Made by a program: the position numbers and the translations under genes. Shown here in pieces: positions 20,232 to 32,892 of a stretch of 64,000 bases of DNA (the first letter of the stretch is position 1; each line of letters opens with the position of its first letter). This DNA is from Euborellia annulipes (Eukaryota; Arthropoda; Insecta; Dermaptera; Anisolabididae): NCBI GenBank assembly GCA_023213315.1, contig JAKCPI010013932.1:1-64000 (forward strand). The letters are read 5' to 3'. The notes below the pieces were generated by a model. That model saw only the letters and a program-made list of their open reading frames with translations, did no database searches and was not told the DNA's origin.

Positions 20232-20496
20232 TTTATATGTCAACTATAGAGAATAAATATATTATTTTACTATAATAAAAAGGGGATAAAAAAAAATTCA
20301 AGGTATTTTGAATAGTTGGTATGATTGTTTTTTTATAATCAATATAGCTCAAACATGAGGCCTAAATATAAGAGTTAAATATGTAATAATCGATATGAAA
20401 TATGATTGGAGCAGCCAGAAGATGGAACAATTCAAATTCCTAAGAAACATATACATAATCTGTTATGTTAGCGAGGTGAATAGCTGAATCAATATG

Positions 20497-20817
20497 TAGT
20501 AGAATAAATAAAAGGCCAAAAAGTTATATTTATATCTTTATTATAGAATCCACAGCGACGTTTCGGTCGACTATGCGACCATCTTCATGGCTAGGGTTCA
20601 GTCAACAGATAAACTCTCTTATGTTTTTTGACAGACATTGACTTTGGCGCTGAATGCATTATATAGGTCGTAATGAATTTTATGTCAAAGAACATAAGAG
20701 GATTTTTCTGTTGACTGAACCCTAGTCATGAAGATGGTCGCATAGTCGACCGATACGTCGTGGGTTCTATAATAAAGAAATAAACATAGGTGCTTGACCT
20801 TTTATTTATTCTACTAT
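20497..20817. repeat. Foldback element with hammerhead-like cores
   Basis: The arms share TAGAATAAATAAAAGG at the outer end and GACTGAACCCTAG further in. Each arm holds ATGAAGATGGTCGC...GACCGA(A/T)ACGTCG. GAACCC and GGGTTC can close a stem around the right copy. The right copy has GATA in place of GAAA, and both have ATGAAGA in place of CTGAAGA, so these look like decayed or distant relatives of the ribozymes at 19.9-20.2 kb. Confidence 0.75.
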
Positions 20818-20949
20818 ATACATAATCACTTGTGTGATTTGGTCATTTCTAAGGCGCTAGAGAATTTTAAAACCACATGTTTTGGTTATTTATAAATAAT
20901 TTTTCTAATTAATAAAGAGAAGACCAAACCTTTTAAAGATATATAAATA

Positions 20950-20955
20950 TTTATT
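20950..20955 (-). terminator. Candidate poly(A) signal for CEP152
   Basis: AATAAA on the minus strand lies about 210 bases downstream of the stop codon. AT-rich sequence makes chance matches common. Confidence 0.3.
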
Positions 20956-21161
20956 CAAATAATATGATTCCAAATGGAGAGAGGATAGTTAGCTCGAATG
21001 CCTCAATTCTGGATGAAACCTCTCCTGGATGCTTCTCCTATTGTTGAATAATTTGTTAATACAAAAATAATTTGATGTGTTCTTTTTAAATATTTATCTT
21101 GTGTTCCTGATATACTCATTTTCTTCATTTGTTATTCGTAAATGATTTATAATTTATGAAA

Positions 21162-23653
21162 TTAAGTTAATAACTCATTTTGTCCATTCGAAGAGGTTGT
21201 TTTTATTAAGTGTTGTCTTAAAAAATCTAACCGTGTTTGGAGATTTTTCAAATATTCATCTTCCTCATTGATTTCTTGATTTATAGTAATTTTTTCCAAT
21301 TTATTTTGAACCTCTTCAAAAAGAGATTGCATTAAAGACAAGTGATATGCAAGACGTTTCGTAGAATCTTTATATTTTTTGGCAATCTTTTTAGTCGATT
21401 GGGAATTTTTACGTTCTTTATCAAGCTCGAAGATTAATTCTTGGTGTCGACTTTTGAGTTCAGTTAGCTTAAAAAAAATGAGAATAGAATAATTATAAAA
21501 AATTAATAAACTGGACAATGTAAATAAATTATTATTTTATTTTAATCTTGCACCTCAACTTTTAAAAAAATTTATATTTTTTTAAGAATAATAATTAAAT
21601 TAAGAGAAATCCTAAAAATTATGGGGTCAATACCATAATTTAAGAAATATTAAGGGGTTGTCCGCATATTACGTAACGAGTTAGGGGGGGGGGAGAGGTC
21701 TGGACAGAAAGTTACTAATGTAGAGGGGATTAGGAGACTATTTTGAAGGGGCATTGCTCAAAATGTTGCACAATAAGCAATAAAACTGATACAACAAAAG
21801 TTCTGTTTTTTTCTACACATTTCGTATATCATATTATGTTTAACTTGTAAAGGAGACGAAGAAGATGTATATATAAATCAACGAATTTTATGAAAAGACA
21901 GGACCAGAGTACCAGAAAGTAATATTTTATGTTTTTGCATAAAATTCGTTGTTATCTTCTTAGTCTCCTTTAAGACAACGAAAATCGAGTCCTACATCAC
22001 GAAAATATTTACCTGATGTGATTTACTTTTAATAAAATCAACCAGTTTATCTCTTTGAGAGGTAACTTCTCTTAAATCAAGCATATCTTTTGCTCTTTGC
22101 TCTTCATATTTTTCCAATTTATTTCTATTTATCAATAATTCACGTTGAAATTGTTTCATATGATTTTGTTGTTGCAGTTGACTAAAAGGTATCATTGGAG
22201 ATGTAGCGATATCAGAGTATTGTATGTTTTTTTCTCCTTGAAAAGTTGTTGATTCTTGAATAGGAGATAAAGCTATCTCAGAAGTTGAAGGTTTTTGACT
22301 TAATATTTCTAATTCTTTAAATTTTTTAATCTAAAAATGTATTAAGTATTAGAATTTAATTTTATTTAGTAAATAACTATATAATGTAATTAACCTACAC
22401 TAAATTTTAATTTTTCTTCTAAATCTCTCTTTTCAGATTCGATTTTTACTGTTTTATTTTTATAATGTGAGATAATATTTTTAAATTCTTTAAATTTTTC
22501 ATTAACCTCCTTTTCCAGAGCCTTCTTGGTTTCAATTACATCTGAAAAAATAAGATAAAAATTATTATTATCCTTACAACTTTCCCTGATTTAAATTCTT
22601 TTTTTAAATTTATTTAAGGTGTTTTTTGGCATCTGAAGCTATATAGACCCCGTCCCTATTTATTTCAATTGATTCAATTCATTTGAAATAAATTTTTTCG
22701 CCTGGCACGGGATGCGAACCCTCGACCTTTGACACCAGAAGTTAATCCTCTACCTCTGAGCCATAGGTCAAGACTTAAATTCTTCTTAAAAGTATATACA
22801 ATAGAGTCTTACTAAACTGGCCTAAACGGGACAGGTCTTAAGACGGATTCTGGCCCTCGGGCTTGGTGTAGTTGGCAGCGTGCCTACCTTCTATACCAGC
22901 GGTTCCCCCTCGGGGCCCCGCCCCCGTGTGGGGCCTTTGGGGTGTTTGGAAGGGGGGGGGGGGTTTTTAAAAAAAAAAAAAAATTTTTTTTTTTTAAAAA
23001 AAATTCACCCCCTGCCCCTTTTTTTTTTAGAAAAAAGGGGGCCCCCCAAAAAAAATTAAAAAAGGGGGGCCCACAAAAAAAAGGGGGGAACCTTCTATAC
23101 CAATCGTCGCGGGTTCAGACCCCAGGCAGTCCGATGATTTTATTTAAGCCATTTGGATACCAAATAGCTTAAATACACTATCGATTGCGACTAATCGCAA
23201 TGAAAAATCGCAATAAAACCGTACTGAGCTATTACATTTAGGTTTGCATTCGTTTGTATATTTATTTAATAAAAAAAAAAAAAATAACAATGATTTACGT
23301 ATTTCAATATAAAAAAATTCAACGATCGAGAGGGAATTTAGAGGGAATTTTTTTTTGTTGGGAACAATATTTCAGTGTGTCTGCTAAGAAAAAAAAATAT
23401 TCGTTTCAAATGAATATATATATATATAGGTAATACCTTGATCTATTTCGTTTCGATGTCTATTTGCAAGAGCTGCCTCTGCCAGACGTTGATTCGCTTC
23501 CTCGAGGGCTGTTCTTGCCGCATCTAACTCTGTAGACAGCCTCTGGGATGTTTCTTGTTCTCCCCGCAATTGAGTGATCAGCTCATGAACCCTATCCTGA
23601 ACATTGACCAGTTGACCATTTAACGAGGTTGTCGTCGTGTCGCCCACCACCAT
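21162..23653 (-). CDS. CEP152: CEP152 exons 14-17, C-terminal third
   Basis: Exon 14 (23437-23653) encodes MVVGDTTTTSLNGQLVNVQD and a heptad-rich coil ending NRHRNEIDQ. Exon 15 (22399-22541) encodes a Lys/Glu-rich coil. Exon 16 (22013-22330) has a Ser/Thr/Pro/Gln linker (QKPSTSEIALSPIQESTT) and a coil with EVTSQRDKLVDFIKSKSHQ. Exon 17 (21162-21467) starts LTELKSRHQELIFEL and ends NELLT-stop. These parts show no clear similarity to human CEP152 that I can recall. They are assigned because the phases fit (G+AT across exons 14/15, phase 0 at 15/16 and 16/17) and no stop interrupts. Confidence 0.82.
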
Positions 23654-26600
23654 CTGTTCAAGACATGCACCCCAAAGGATCACCACACTTATGCCAGACA
23701 CCATTAATATTAGCTCATATTATATTTTAACTAGCAAAATAAAAATTATTGTTAATGAAAATGAAGAAATAGAAGATATAGAGGCCCTTTGGCCTATGTA
23801 TATATATCGGTATACTAGAAGAATATAGCTAAGTTTGAAAGTATTTTGGTGGTTCTCAAACATAAATGACTGGACAAAACATCTCTGCATACAAGTACAA
23901 GTTTTACTTTCTCTTACCTATATATCTAAGTATAGAGAGAAAGTATTGCGATCATATCAAAAATTCGATGTCGAGATTTTGATGGAAATATATTTTTTGA
24001 GGTCCCCTGAGCCAAAAAAAGTGGGTCCCGCAAATTGTGTGTCTGTGTCTGCGTGTGTGTGTGAACATTTTTAAGCATGAAGGAAATGAGCTACGAGGTT
24101 GAAATTTCATATTTAAGTTAAGCACCCCACTGAGGCGTGAAAATAATCTTTTGAACGAAATCAGCCAAAAAGTGCTAGTAGTTTACTGAAGTACTTTTTC
24201 AGTTTTTTTTTTTGAATTGTTCAAAATAGGCTCTAACGATTTTGATTAAAATTCATAAAACAATCATTTTTTAGATCATCTTTAAAATGTATATTCTCAC
24301 TTTGTCATGAAAATTGATTGAAGTACATTTTACTGATGTGTAATTCATTTTCCCACTGTTACTTTCATAGAGCCAATGTTAAATTCCTATGGGGATTTGC
24401 ATGTTAATTTCGATTCAAACTGGAACTTTATACACATTAAAAGAAATTTTTTTCCATTCTTATGAAATTTTGTATTTATTTAGGATTCTCTATTGTGTAT
24501 AAAATCTCCAAATATGAAATTAGTATTTAGTATTTAGTATTAGTATTTTGAAAAATAAGCCTATTTTATTTCAAGTAGTCAATATTTAAAACGCAAGTTT
24601 GGAATTAAGGTGCTATGGGAAACTAAATATATCTCGACACAAAAAATCTGGTGCGACCAGTCACACCAGATTTTTTCACAACAATATTAAACAACTGGTT
24701 ATATAATAATGTAATTTTTCATATTGAACATTATGAATATAAAAAAAAAACATTTTATTAATAAAAGAATAGACTAAAAAGTTTGAGCAAAATGAAAAAG
24801 ACCTCTAAGGAGAGAGATGTATGAAATAAATATTCGTGTCTTCAGGCCAAACCCATGCTCTTCCTCCCTACTATTTTAAACAAACCCTTCCTTAAACGAG
24901 GATCTTTAAATAATTTTTTGAAAAAAATAAGTAAAATGAAATAAACGCTTACCGCTTGATTGGAACAGCTTGCAAGTTTAAGTGCAATATCATTCAAACG
25001 AACACGCAAATCTCCGATAGTTTCCTGTTCGGTTTTAAGTTGAACCACTAAAGTTTCCTTAGTTTTACATAAATCCACATAGAGTTGCTTTACTTGTTCA
25101 TTTTCCTTCAAAGCTTCTTCTAACTGGACACTGTTTTTTTTAATTACAAATATTAATTTAATCAAAACTTAATTTATAATAAATTATTTAAGATGAAAAA
25201 TACCTGAGATCTATTATTTGTTTATGAAGTTGTGTATCACGTTCGCTTTTTAATTTTGTCAGTGTTCTTTCATGAAATTGCATATATTCGGAGCAATATT
25301 CATCAATAATTTTGGCTTTTGATTGTTCCATTTGTTGCTTAAGTAAATCTAATTGATTATTCAAATCTTTGTTGTTGTCTTCAAGCTCAGAAATATGTCT
25401 AAAAATAAAAAAAATTGCTATCTATCTGCCCACCTAGCACAATTATTTTAAATTTAAATAAAAATTTGAAAAATTACTTTAGAGCACTAGAAAGTTTATT
25501 AACTGTTTCTTCGTTGTCTGAAGATATGACACATTGTATGCTATTATCAACTTTTTTTATTTCTTGTTCTCGATGTACTTTATTGATATTATTATTAAAA
25601 TGATTCTCTTCCTGAAACAAATTTATCAACACACTGAAGTATTTATGTAAAGTAGTTTAGCCTTAGTATTTTGGACTGATATTTTTAATAAGTTTATATA
25701 AAAAGAAGAAATTTCGGCAAAGCTTATAAAAATTAAAATTTTAATTTTTTTAAATAGTGACTTAGGTCACCTGATAGGTGAAGGAGTCGCCTTAGCGCTG
25801 TGTAAGCTCTCGTGCCCGAAATTTTGTCTTAATAATTATATAGGCATTTGTTTAACCCTATTGCAATAGCAAATCTTTTCGCAGATTTCTACTTTTACTT
25901 TTAAAATTATAATAAAATCTGGTTAACTTTTCGTTAAAATAGTTTTTCGATTTTTTTTTTTGCCCGACATTTTAATAATAATAATAATAGCATTTATTGT
26001 TGAATTTAGATCATCGTAATATCCAAATTTATATAAATTTTAAATTTTAAGATTCACTAATAAAAAGATAGATATTGACTTTAGGATTTATTAAAAAACA
26101 AAAGTTATTATTTTGCGAGTTTTTAATTATAGACCACATTTTGCCATTAATTATTTATTAAAAATATAAATACTAATTTCAAATAATAAAACACTAATGC
26201 ATTATTTACCTTTAATTGAATAATTTGTTTAAGATATTTTTCCTCTTGTTCTTTCATTGTCTCAATTTGAAAATTTTTAGTTTCTAGTAATTTATTTAAT
26301 CTTTGAATTTCATCTCGTTTTAATTTTTGTCCTAAAAAAAATATCGTTGCAATAGAGCCCTATATTTAAATAAATCATTTTTCCAATATTATTTTTTACA
26401 TTTACATCGATTTATAATGTACCTGATAATAAATGTTGAATTTCTTGTTTAAGGTGTAAGTAATCATCCTTGGTGGAAGTTGAATTACCTCCTTCTTTTA
26501 GACCGAGTTGAATAACAGAATCGGTATTCATATCAGGATTTAATACTCCCAATTGTGCAGCTCGTTCGAAGTTGTGAAGTTCTTCTCGCGTTGCTTCAAG

Positions 26601-29600
26601 TTCAGTCTAAAAAATATCATTTCTATATAATATATAATAAATAAATAAATAAATCAAAATCTGGCAGTAGCTATGAATTCCTATTTCATAATCATGAAAA
26701 AAATTTAGTTTTGATCAAGAGGGGTAAAAAAAATTTAGTAGTTTAAATGTCTTCTTAATTTTATAAAGACTACACAGGCCAACAACTTTAGACCTAATTA
26801 TTATTACTTTTTGTTATTGTTATTTATTTATTTACTATTTGATTTGTTATACAAGGGCGGCTCTAGGATGAAGATATTGGGTAGGCAACTTTCCGGGGTG
26901 TCAACATTTTGAATCATATTTGCTATAATTTTGTTTGTTTTCTCAAAAGTTTTGCGTTTACTTACACAGAAAAGGATGACATTTCTTTAACTACAACAGT
27001 GGATATAAATTAAAATTGAACTCTGTTGTAGCTTATGCCAAAACCGACATTATTATTGGGTAGGCAGTTGCCTACCCTGCCTACCCGCTAAAGCCGCCCC
27101 TGTTGTTATATCTTTTCTGTATGCTCTAGCATTGTATTTCAACTGAGATGTTGACCTATATGGTGGGACCATAGGATAAAAACAAACAAACAAAAAAATG
27201 TCTAATTACCGCAATCTGGCCAAGCTTTTCCGAAAAACGATCCCGTTCAGTTTGGGCATCATTTAATTGCATTTTCAATTTCATATTTTCTTGACCAAGA
27301 TTTGATGACATTAATTGGGTACATTGGCGTTGACTTATTTCAAGATTACGAACTAATTCATTAGTTGTCTCTGCTTTTTCAATCAGTAAAGCTTCTTGAC
27401 TTCTGCTCAATTCTGCTACTCTCTTCGTTAAATTTTCACATTCATGATTCTAAAAAAAAAATGAATAAAAGTAAGTATGTGATTCCTGAATTTATTAAAT
27501 ATAAATACTTCATTTTAATAAATAAAACTTCCAGAATCTTTTTAAAAACAATTAAGGAATAGATTTTTATTTGCAAGCGCACCACTCCTTTTTGCTACAT
27601 ATATACATTTTCTGATCCCCAGATCTCATTAGTCGATGTCTCAAGGGCAAATCCAAAAACAAACCACCAGCACCATTATTTCCTAATCCTACACTCTTGA
27701 AAATCCCCTAAATCAGAGGTCTCCAAACTTTTTTGTCTCGTAGACCACTTGCCATGTTTTTCGGTTTTGGGTAAACCCCCTGCTTAGCTAATATAGAATT
27801 TTTGAAAATTCATCAATTTCAAATGTGTATTGAGCCTGCAACAGTCACCACAATCATTGCCGTTAAGTGATGCCAAGCGCGGCGAAAGCTCGGGATTGGT
27901 GACCCCGAGCAATCAGCGTGTTGAACATCCCCGGTAGCCATCGATAATATGTATTTTAACAATTTATATAATAAAGTTATATCCCTAAATGGCCCAGCCG
28001 AAAAAGGCTAAAAAAAATGTGTTTTGACTGATCAATAAAAACACAGACACATATACCTGGAATATATATATAATATATATTAATGAAACCGAAATTTAGT
28101 TTTTTACCGCTTTTTAGTGGGAAGGGATGAACTTGGTGCTTTGATAATAAATTTTCAATATTTGGTTTCAATTTAGTGAGGTTTAATCTAAAATCTTCTC
28201 GGTTAATGATGTTTAGTTTGTTCCTTTTTTTTAATTAGAAGATTGGCAACCGCCATGAAACCTCCTTTACACTAGATATTAAGACGGAAAAGCAATTATT
28301 TTATGTATTCCATTAATGAAAAGTCAAAATTAAAATATATGGCCAAATGGGGAATACTTAGCCGAGGTCAAATTATAAAAAAATAATAAACATGGCTAAT
28401 CGGATAAACTGCACATTACGAATCTAGAGTTGCTACCCATTTCGGGTTCAAATCCCACTTGCCGTGAAAATTTTCAAACATTCCCAATGTCTTCTCCGTC
28501 TTTCTGTTATTGGAGTTAAACTCTGTTTAGAGATTGAAGAAAATTAAAATTAAAATAAAAAAAAAACAATAAAATAAATGAGATCGACTATCATAGAACC
28601 CCGTTTACACTCACAATCATCAATTCTTTATTTCGCTCACATGGACCCCTTGCAGGTCGTCGTCGACCCCTGGGGGTCGATATAGACCATTTTGGAAATC
28701 ATTGCTCTAAGAGAATAAAAAATTATTTTCCGTTAATATCAACAAATGAAAAACTGAACAAAAGAATTTTATGTGCCCTGTAATGAATTTGTAGGCAGGA
28801 GGTAGTGTCAGAGCGCCATCGATATATAGTATAACAATATGTGTATATATATTTTTTTACCTTGGCTGTCAGTTTGGATTTTAAAATTTCAAGTTCTTTT
28901 TCAGTTGATTTTATTTGTTTTTCATAACGTTCTTTTAAAGATTTTATATAAGAATCCATGTGTTTTTCAGGAATACGATCTTTTTGAAGTAGCATTATTC
29001 TTTGTTGTAAATCAGAATGAGATAGTCGCAGGGTATCAAGATCAGATGTAAGCTAAAATTACAAAAAATATATGCATTCTTCGTTTTCCTTTAAATATAT
29101 TAATAAATAAAAAGTGAGAAGAGAAATATTTGAGTGATGAGGGGTTATTGCATGAGCTTGTAAATATTAGGCAAAGTACAGTAAAAAGTTAACCTACCTG
29201 TTTATTTTCTTGTTCAAGTTTATTTGTTTGCAATTTATATTTTTCTATATCATGTTTCATTTGGTCAATTTTAATATCTTTTGACACTAAAAAAAAGAGG
29301 TTAATATTAAAATTTTTCTCTAAAATATAATATATATATGTTTTTATAGAAAATAAATTATATTATTATAATGTTTTATCATGTAATCATTGAATTTAAA
29401 AGATAGTTTGATTTTTGGTAGGACCCTGTAGAATGAAGTTCATTCAGTTAATGCAAAATGTAAAAACTTTTCTCAATTTTTTTGTTTTTATTTTCTCAGC
29501 ATATTCGTTAACTATTACTAAAACGTACTGAAAAAAATAAATTGAAAAAAGTTTTTTTCAATTTCCTTTACCTGGCTGGATTCTACCTGGGATCGTGGTC

Positions 29601-32600
29601 TCAGCAAGAATCAAACTACCTTACTACTAAATTGAAAATAAATTATTATTTACTTTGCCTAGTTTTTCCAATTAAAAAAATAAAATCATCTTCCCTTAGC
29701 CCTAAGTGCGCATAACTACTAAACTCATAGTACCATTTGTATTGAATGGCGTAATCAGGATGAGGTTCCTCCCTCCCACCCCATTTAAAAAAAAAATTTT
29801 TTAAACGTAAAATTATAATTATATTTAAATGATAATTGTTGGCTCTAGTTGAAACATTGGTAGGTAAAATTAATTTCGCCTACTATAAAACTACTTATAA
29901 CAGAGGCGTATATAGGGGGGGGAGAGGAGCAGTGGCGTCATTTCAACTTTTTTCTTGGGGGGGCAAACATTTTTTTTCTTAAAATTTACTTACAAATGGG
30001 TACTCAAATTTGGCCAAAACATATTTAATTTAATTAATTGTTTAATTTTGTACAGTTTGTATACTCGTAGATGTATTTTGGAGTATTTTATTTAGAATAA
30101 AATAAAATTTTATAAAAATCAGAGCCCTTGGTGGGGGAGGGGGCAAAAGCCCCCCTGTCCTCCCAAATGACGCCACTGGAGAGGAGGCCCAGTCACCCCC
30201 CCCCCCCCCCCAAATGAGGGCGAGGGCTTTTTCCTCCCGAAATTTTTCAAATCTATACCTATATACGTGTATATGGTCAATTTCTATATTTTTGTTTGAA
30301 AAAGTATATCGCATAAATAAAAGTAATAAACAAAATTATATTGATACATATTATATTTTTTTAAAAACACTCACACTCACATTCACACAGTCTTTTCGGC
30401 AACTTAGGCCATTTAAGACTTTAAACAAAACTCGTATTTATAATATATATATATATATATTTGGGGTCCAGGCATTCTTATTTAAGCCATTTGGTATCCA
30501 ACTGGCTTAAATAAAATCATTGGACTCCTTGGGGTCCGAACTCGCAACCCTCGGTATAGAAGGTTAGCAACCTAACCCCCACACCAAGCACGAGGACCCT
30601 TACATATTAATATATAAGCATTTTTTTTTTTAAATAAAACTTGCCTTAGAGAGGGCCCTGGTCGAAAACGGAAAAATTTGGATTAAAAAAAAAAGATTTT
30701 ATGAAAATTTGTCTTTGAGAGGGCCACTCGGGCCCAGGTATATCCGGTATTTTAAAAATATTTTTGTGTATGGGAGGAGTGGGATATTTAAAAATGAGTG
30801 CGGGCCCTTCCCGAAAAAAAATTCTATATACGCCCGTATCTTATAAAACTCCAAACAATTGTTCTTAATGCCAATTTTAGGGAAAAAAAAATTTTTTTTT
30901 TGAGTGGCGTAGCGCCTATAGTCATGGTAAAAATAGAATGAGAAACCATCTCCAAGAAAGAAAGATGTCTGAATTATTTTTTTGCTGTTGAGATTGACAT
31001 AGATCTGAGGAAGATATGCCTTCATAAAAGCTTCTCGCTCACATTTATCAAGAGATGTTCACATTGTAAATATGTTTAATTTAATATAGCCTAATAAAGA
31101 TGTTTAGCGTTGGGTCATTATAATAGAATAAAATTCGAACTGGACAAAAAAAATCTTAAATGAACTTAAATTCAAGATCTATTTCCTACTTTAAAAATAT
31201 CTTACCAAGATTTTTTTGAGTTTCCTCTTTAGAATGTTTTAGCCTTTCAAGTTCAGATTCCATTAAAGCATATTTTCTAAGTGTATTCTCTTTCTCTTTA
31301 GCATGGTCTTCTTCTTGAGCTTGAAGCTGTTCGGATAAGCGTTGGACCTCCCTCATACGGACTTGTAAAAGTACTTCAAGTTGTTCTTTACTATTCAAAT
31401 CTTGAAAATTAATAATAAAATTAGATAAACTTTTAGCAGGAGATTTTAAATTTAATGTAAATAGAGGAGGAAGGCACACTGATTGTGAGCCTATTTTCTT
31501 CAATTGGCATCGAGAATATATATACACTGACGCGTCAATAAAAACTTAACTTTTGTTTCTTATTAAGAAGATCTGTTCTAATTTATCTTAATTATACTGT
31601 AATTTATTAAACATTTGATATGTAATAATTGAAACATTTCTAAGTAAATTTAACACAAATCCCTATCATTTTAATAAATGAATACAATTTAAATAAAACA
31701 AAGACAAAAATGTCGAAATTTTTTTATTAACGCCAATATTTTAGAATAATATTTCTATTTCAGTTTTTCTTTGTCTAGTTTATTAGAAATCCTTATAAAA
31801 ACATAATTTTTAATTAATATCCAACGAAACATATCAAAATTATGTTGATTTGTCCCAAAAATTTAAAATAGACATTTTTGTCTTATAAAACTAACAAGTA
31901 AGATCTCTGAATTTTTCTGAGCAAAAAGGATTATACAAAATATGATATACTAACCAGTCTTTCGGTAAATTTCATTTTCGTCAGTATTATTAAATTCCTC
32001 ACAATTTTGCTTTTTATAACAATGATTTATATGAGCAGATATTGCAGGATTATCATTTTCATTTATGGAAGTTATATAGTTGGATGAATTTGGCAAACAA
32101 TCCCCAGCTCCAAGGAGATGAGGAGAATGGCCACTATTGAAAAAGTGGGTATTATCAAATCTGAAAAGAAATATTAATAAATACAGAATTCAAAATATAT
32201 TTAATTAAATAATAATTTTCATCTTTTTTTATGACTACGCCCAATGCCGGATTACCCATTAGGCAGAGAAGGCGATCGCCTATGAGCCCCACTCTCCCCC
32301 ATTTATAAACATTTTAAAATTATATAATGTTTTATTCAAAAGGAAATACTTTATGAAAATTTTTAAAAAGTATATAAATTTCAATTTTTCCACGACCCCC
32401 GTGGGGGGGGGGGGCCCTAAAACTTTTGTGTAATAAAATTATATTGGTAAAATTATTAGCTGACAGAGCCCCGAGATTTCGACTGCCTAAGGGCCTCCAT
32501 CTTGTTTAATCCGGCATTGATTACGCCTGTAAATGTATATATATAAAATCAGGGCCGTGTTGGGGGGGGCGGGGGCCTTTGCCCAGGGCGCAAATTTTGA

Positions 32601-32854
32601 AGGGGCGCAAAAATTTAGCGTCTCTAAAAAAAAGGTAAAATATTTTTACGGGCGGAAAAAAATTTTTGGTTCCGGGGGCGCCACACGGGAAAAAATTTCG
32701 GTCCCGGGGGCGGCAAAAATTAGGGTCTCTAAAAAAAAGGTAAAATATTTTTTCGGACGGGAAACATTATTGGGACAATGTAAAAAATATATACAAAGGG
32801 CGCTAAAGGACTAACTTGCCCCGAGCGCTAAATAACCTAGGCACGGCCCTGTAT

Positions 32855-32892
<38 letters not shown>

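Larger units (their letters stand above)
19892..20250. repeat. Palindromic element with a hammerhead ribozyme in each arm
   Basis: The arms are near-identical inverted copies of about 150 bp, sharing TTGACATATAAATAATCTCA and CATTGTCTAGATCCTAATCT. The AT-rich centre is itself symmetric (TTATAATATTTTATAATAAC). Each arm encodes a predicted ribozyme read outward, listed separately. The layout resembles inverted terminal repeats of a Penelope-like or related retroelement from which the coding body is absent. Confidence 0.88.

Noticed and set aside
22696..22770. Possible tRNA gene on the minus strand
   Set aside because: A and B boxes are present, but the acceptor stem does not pair and a SINE body follows.
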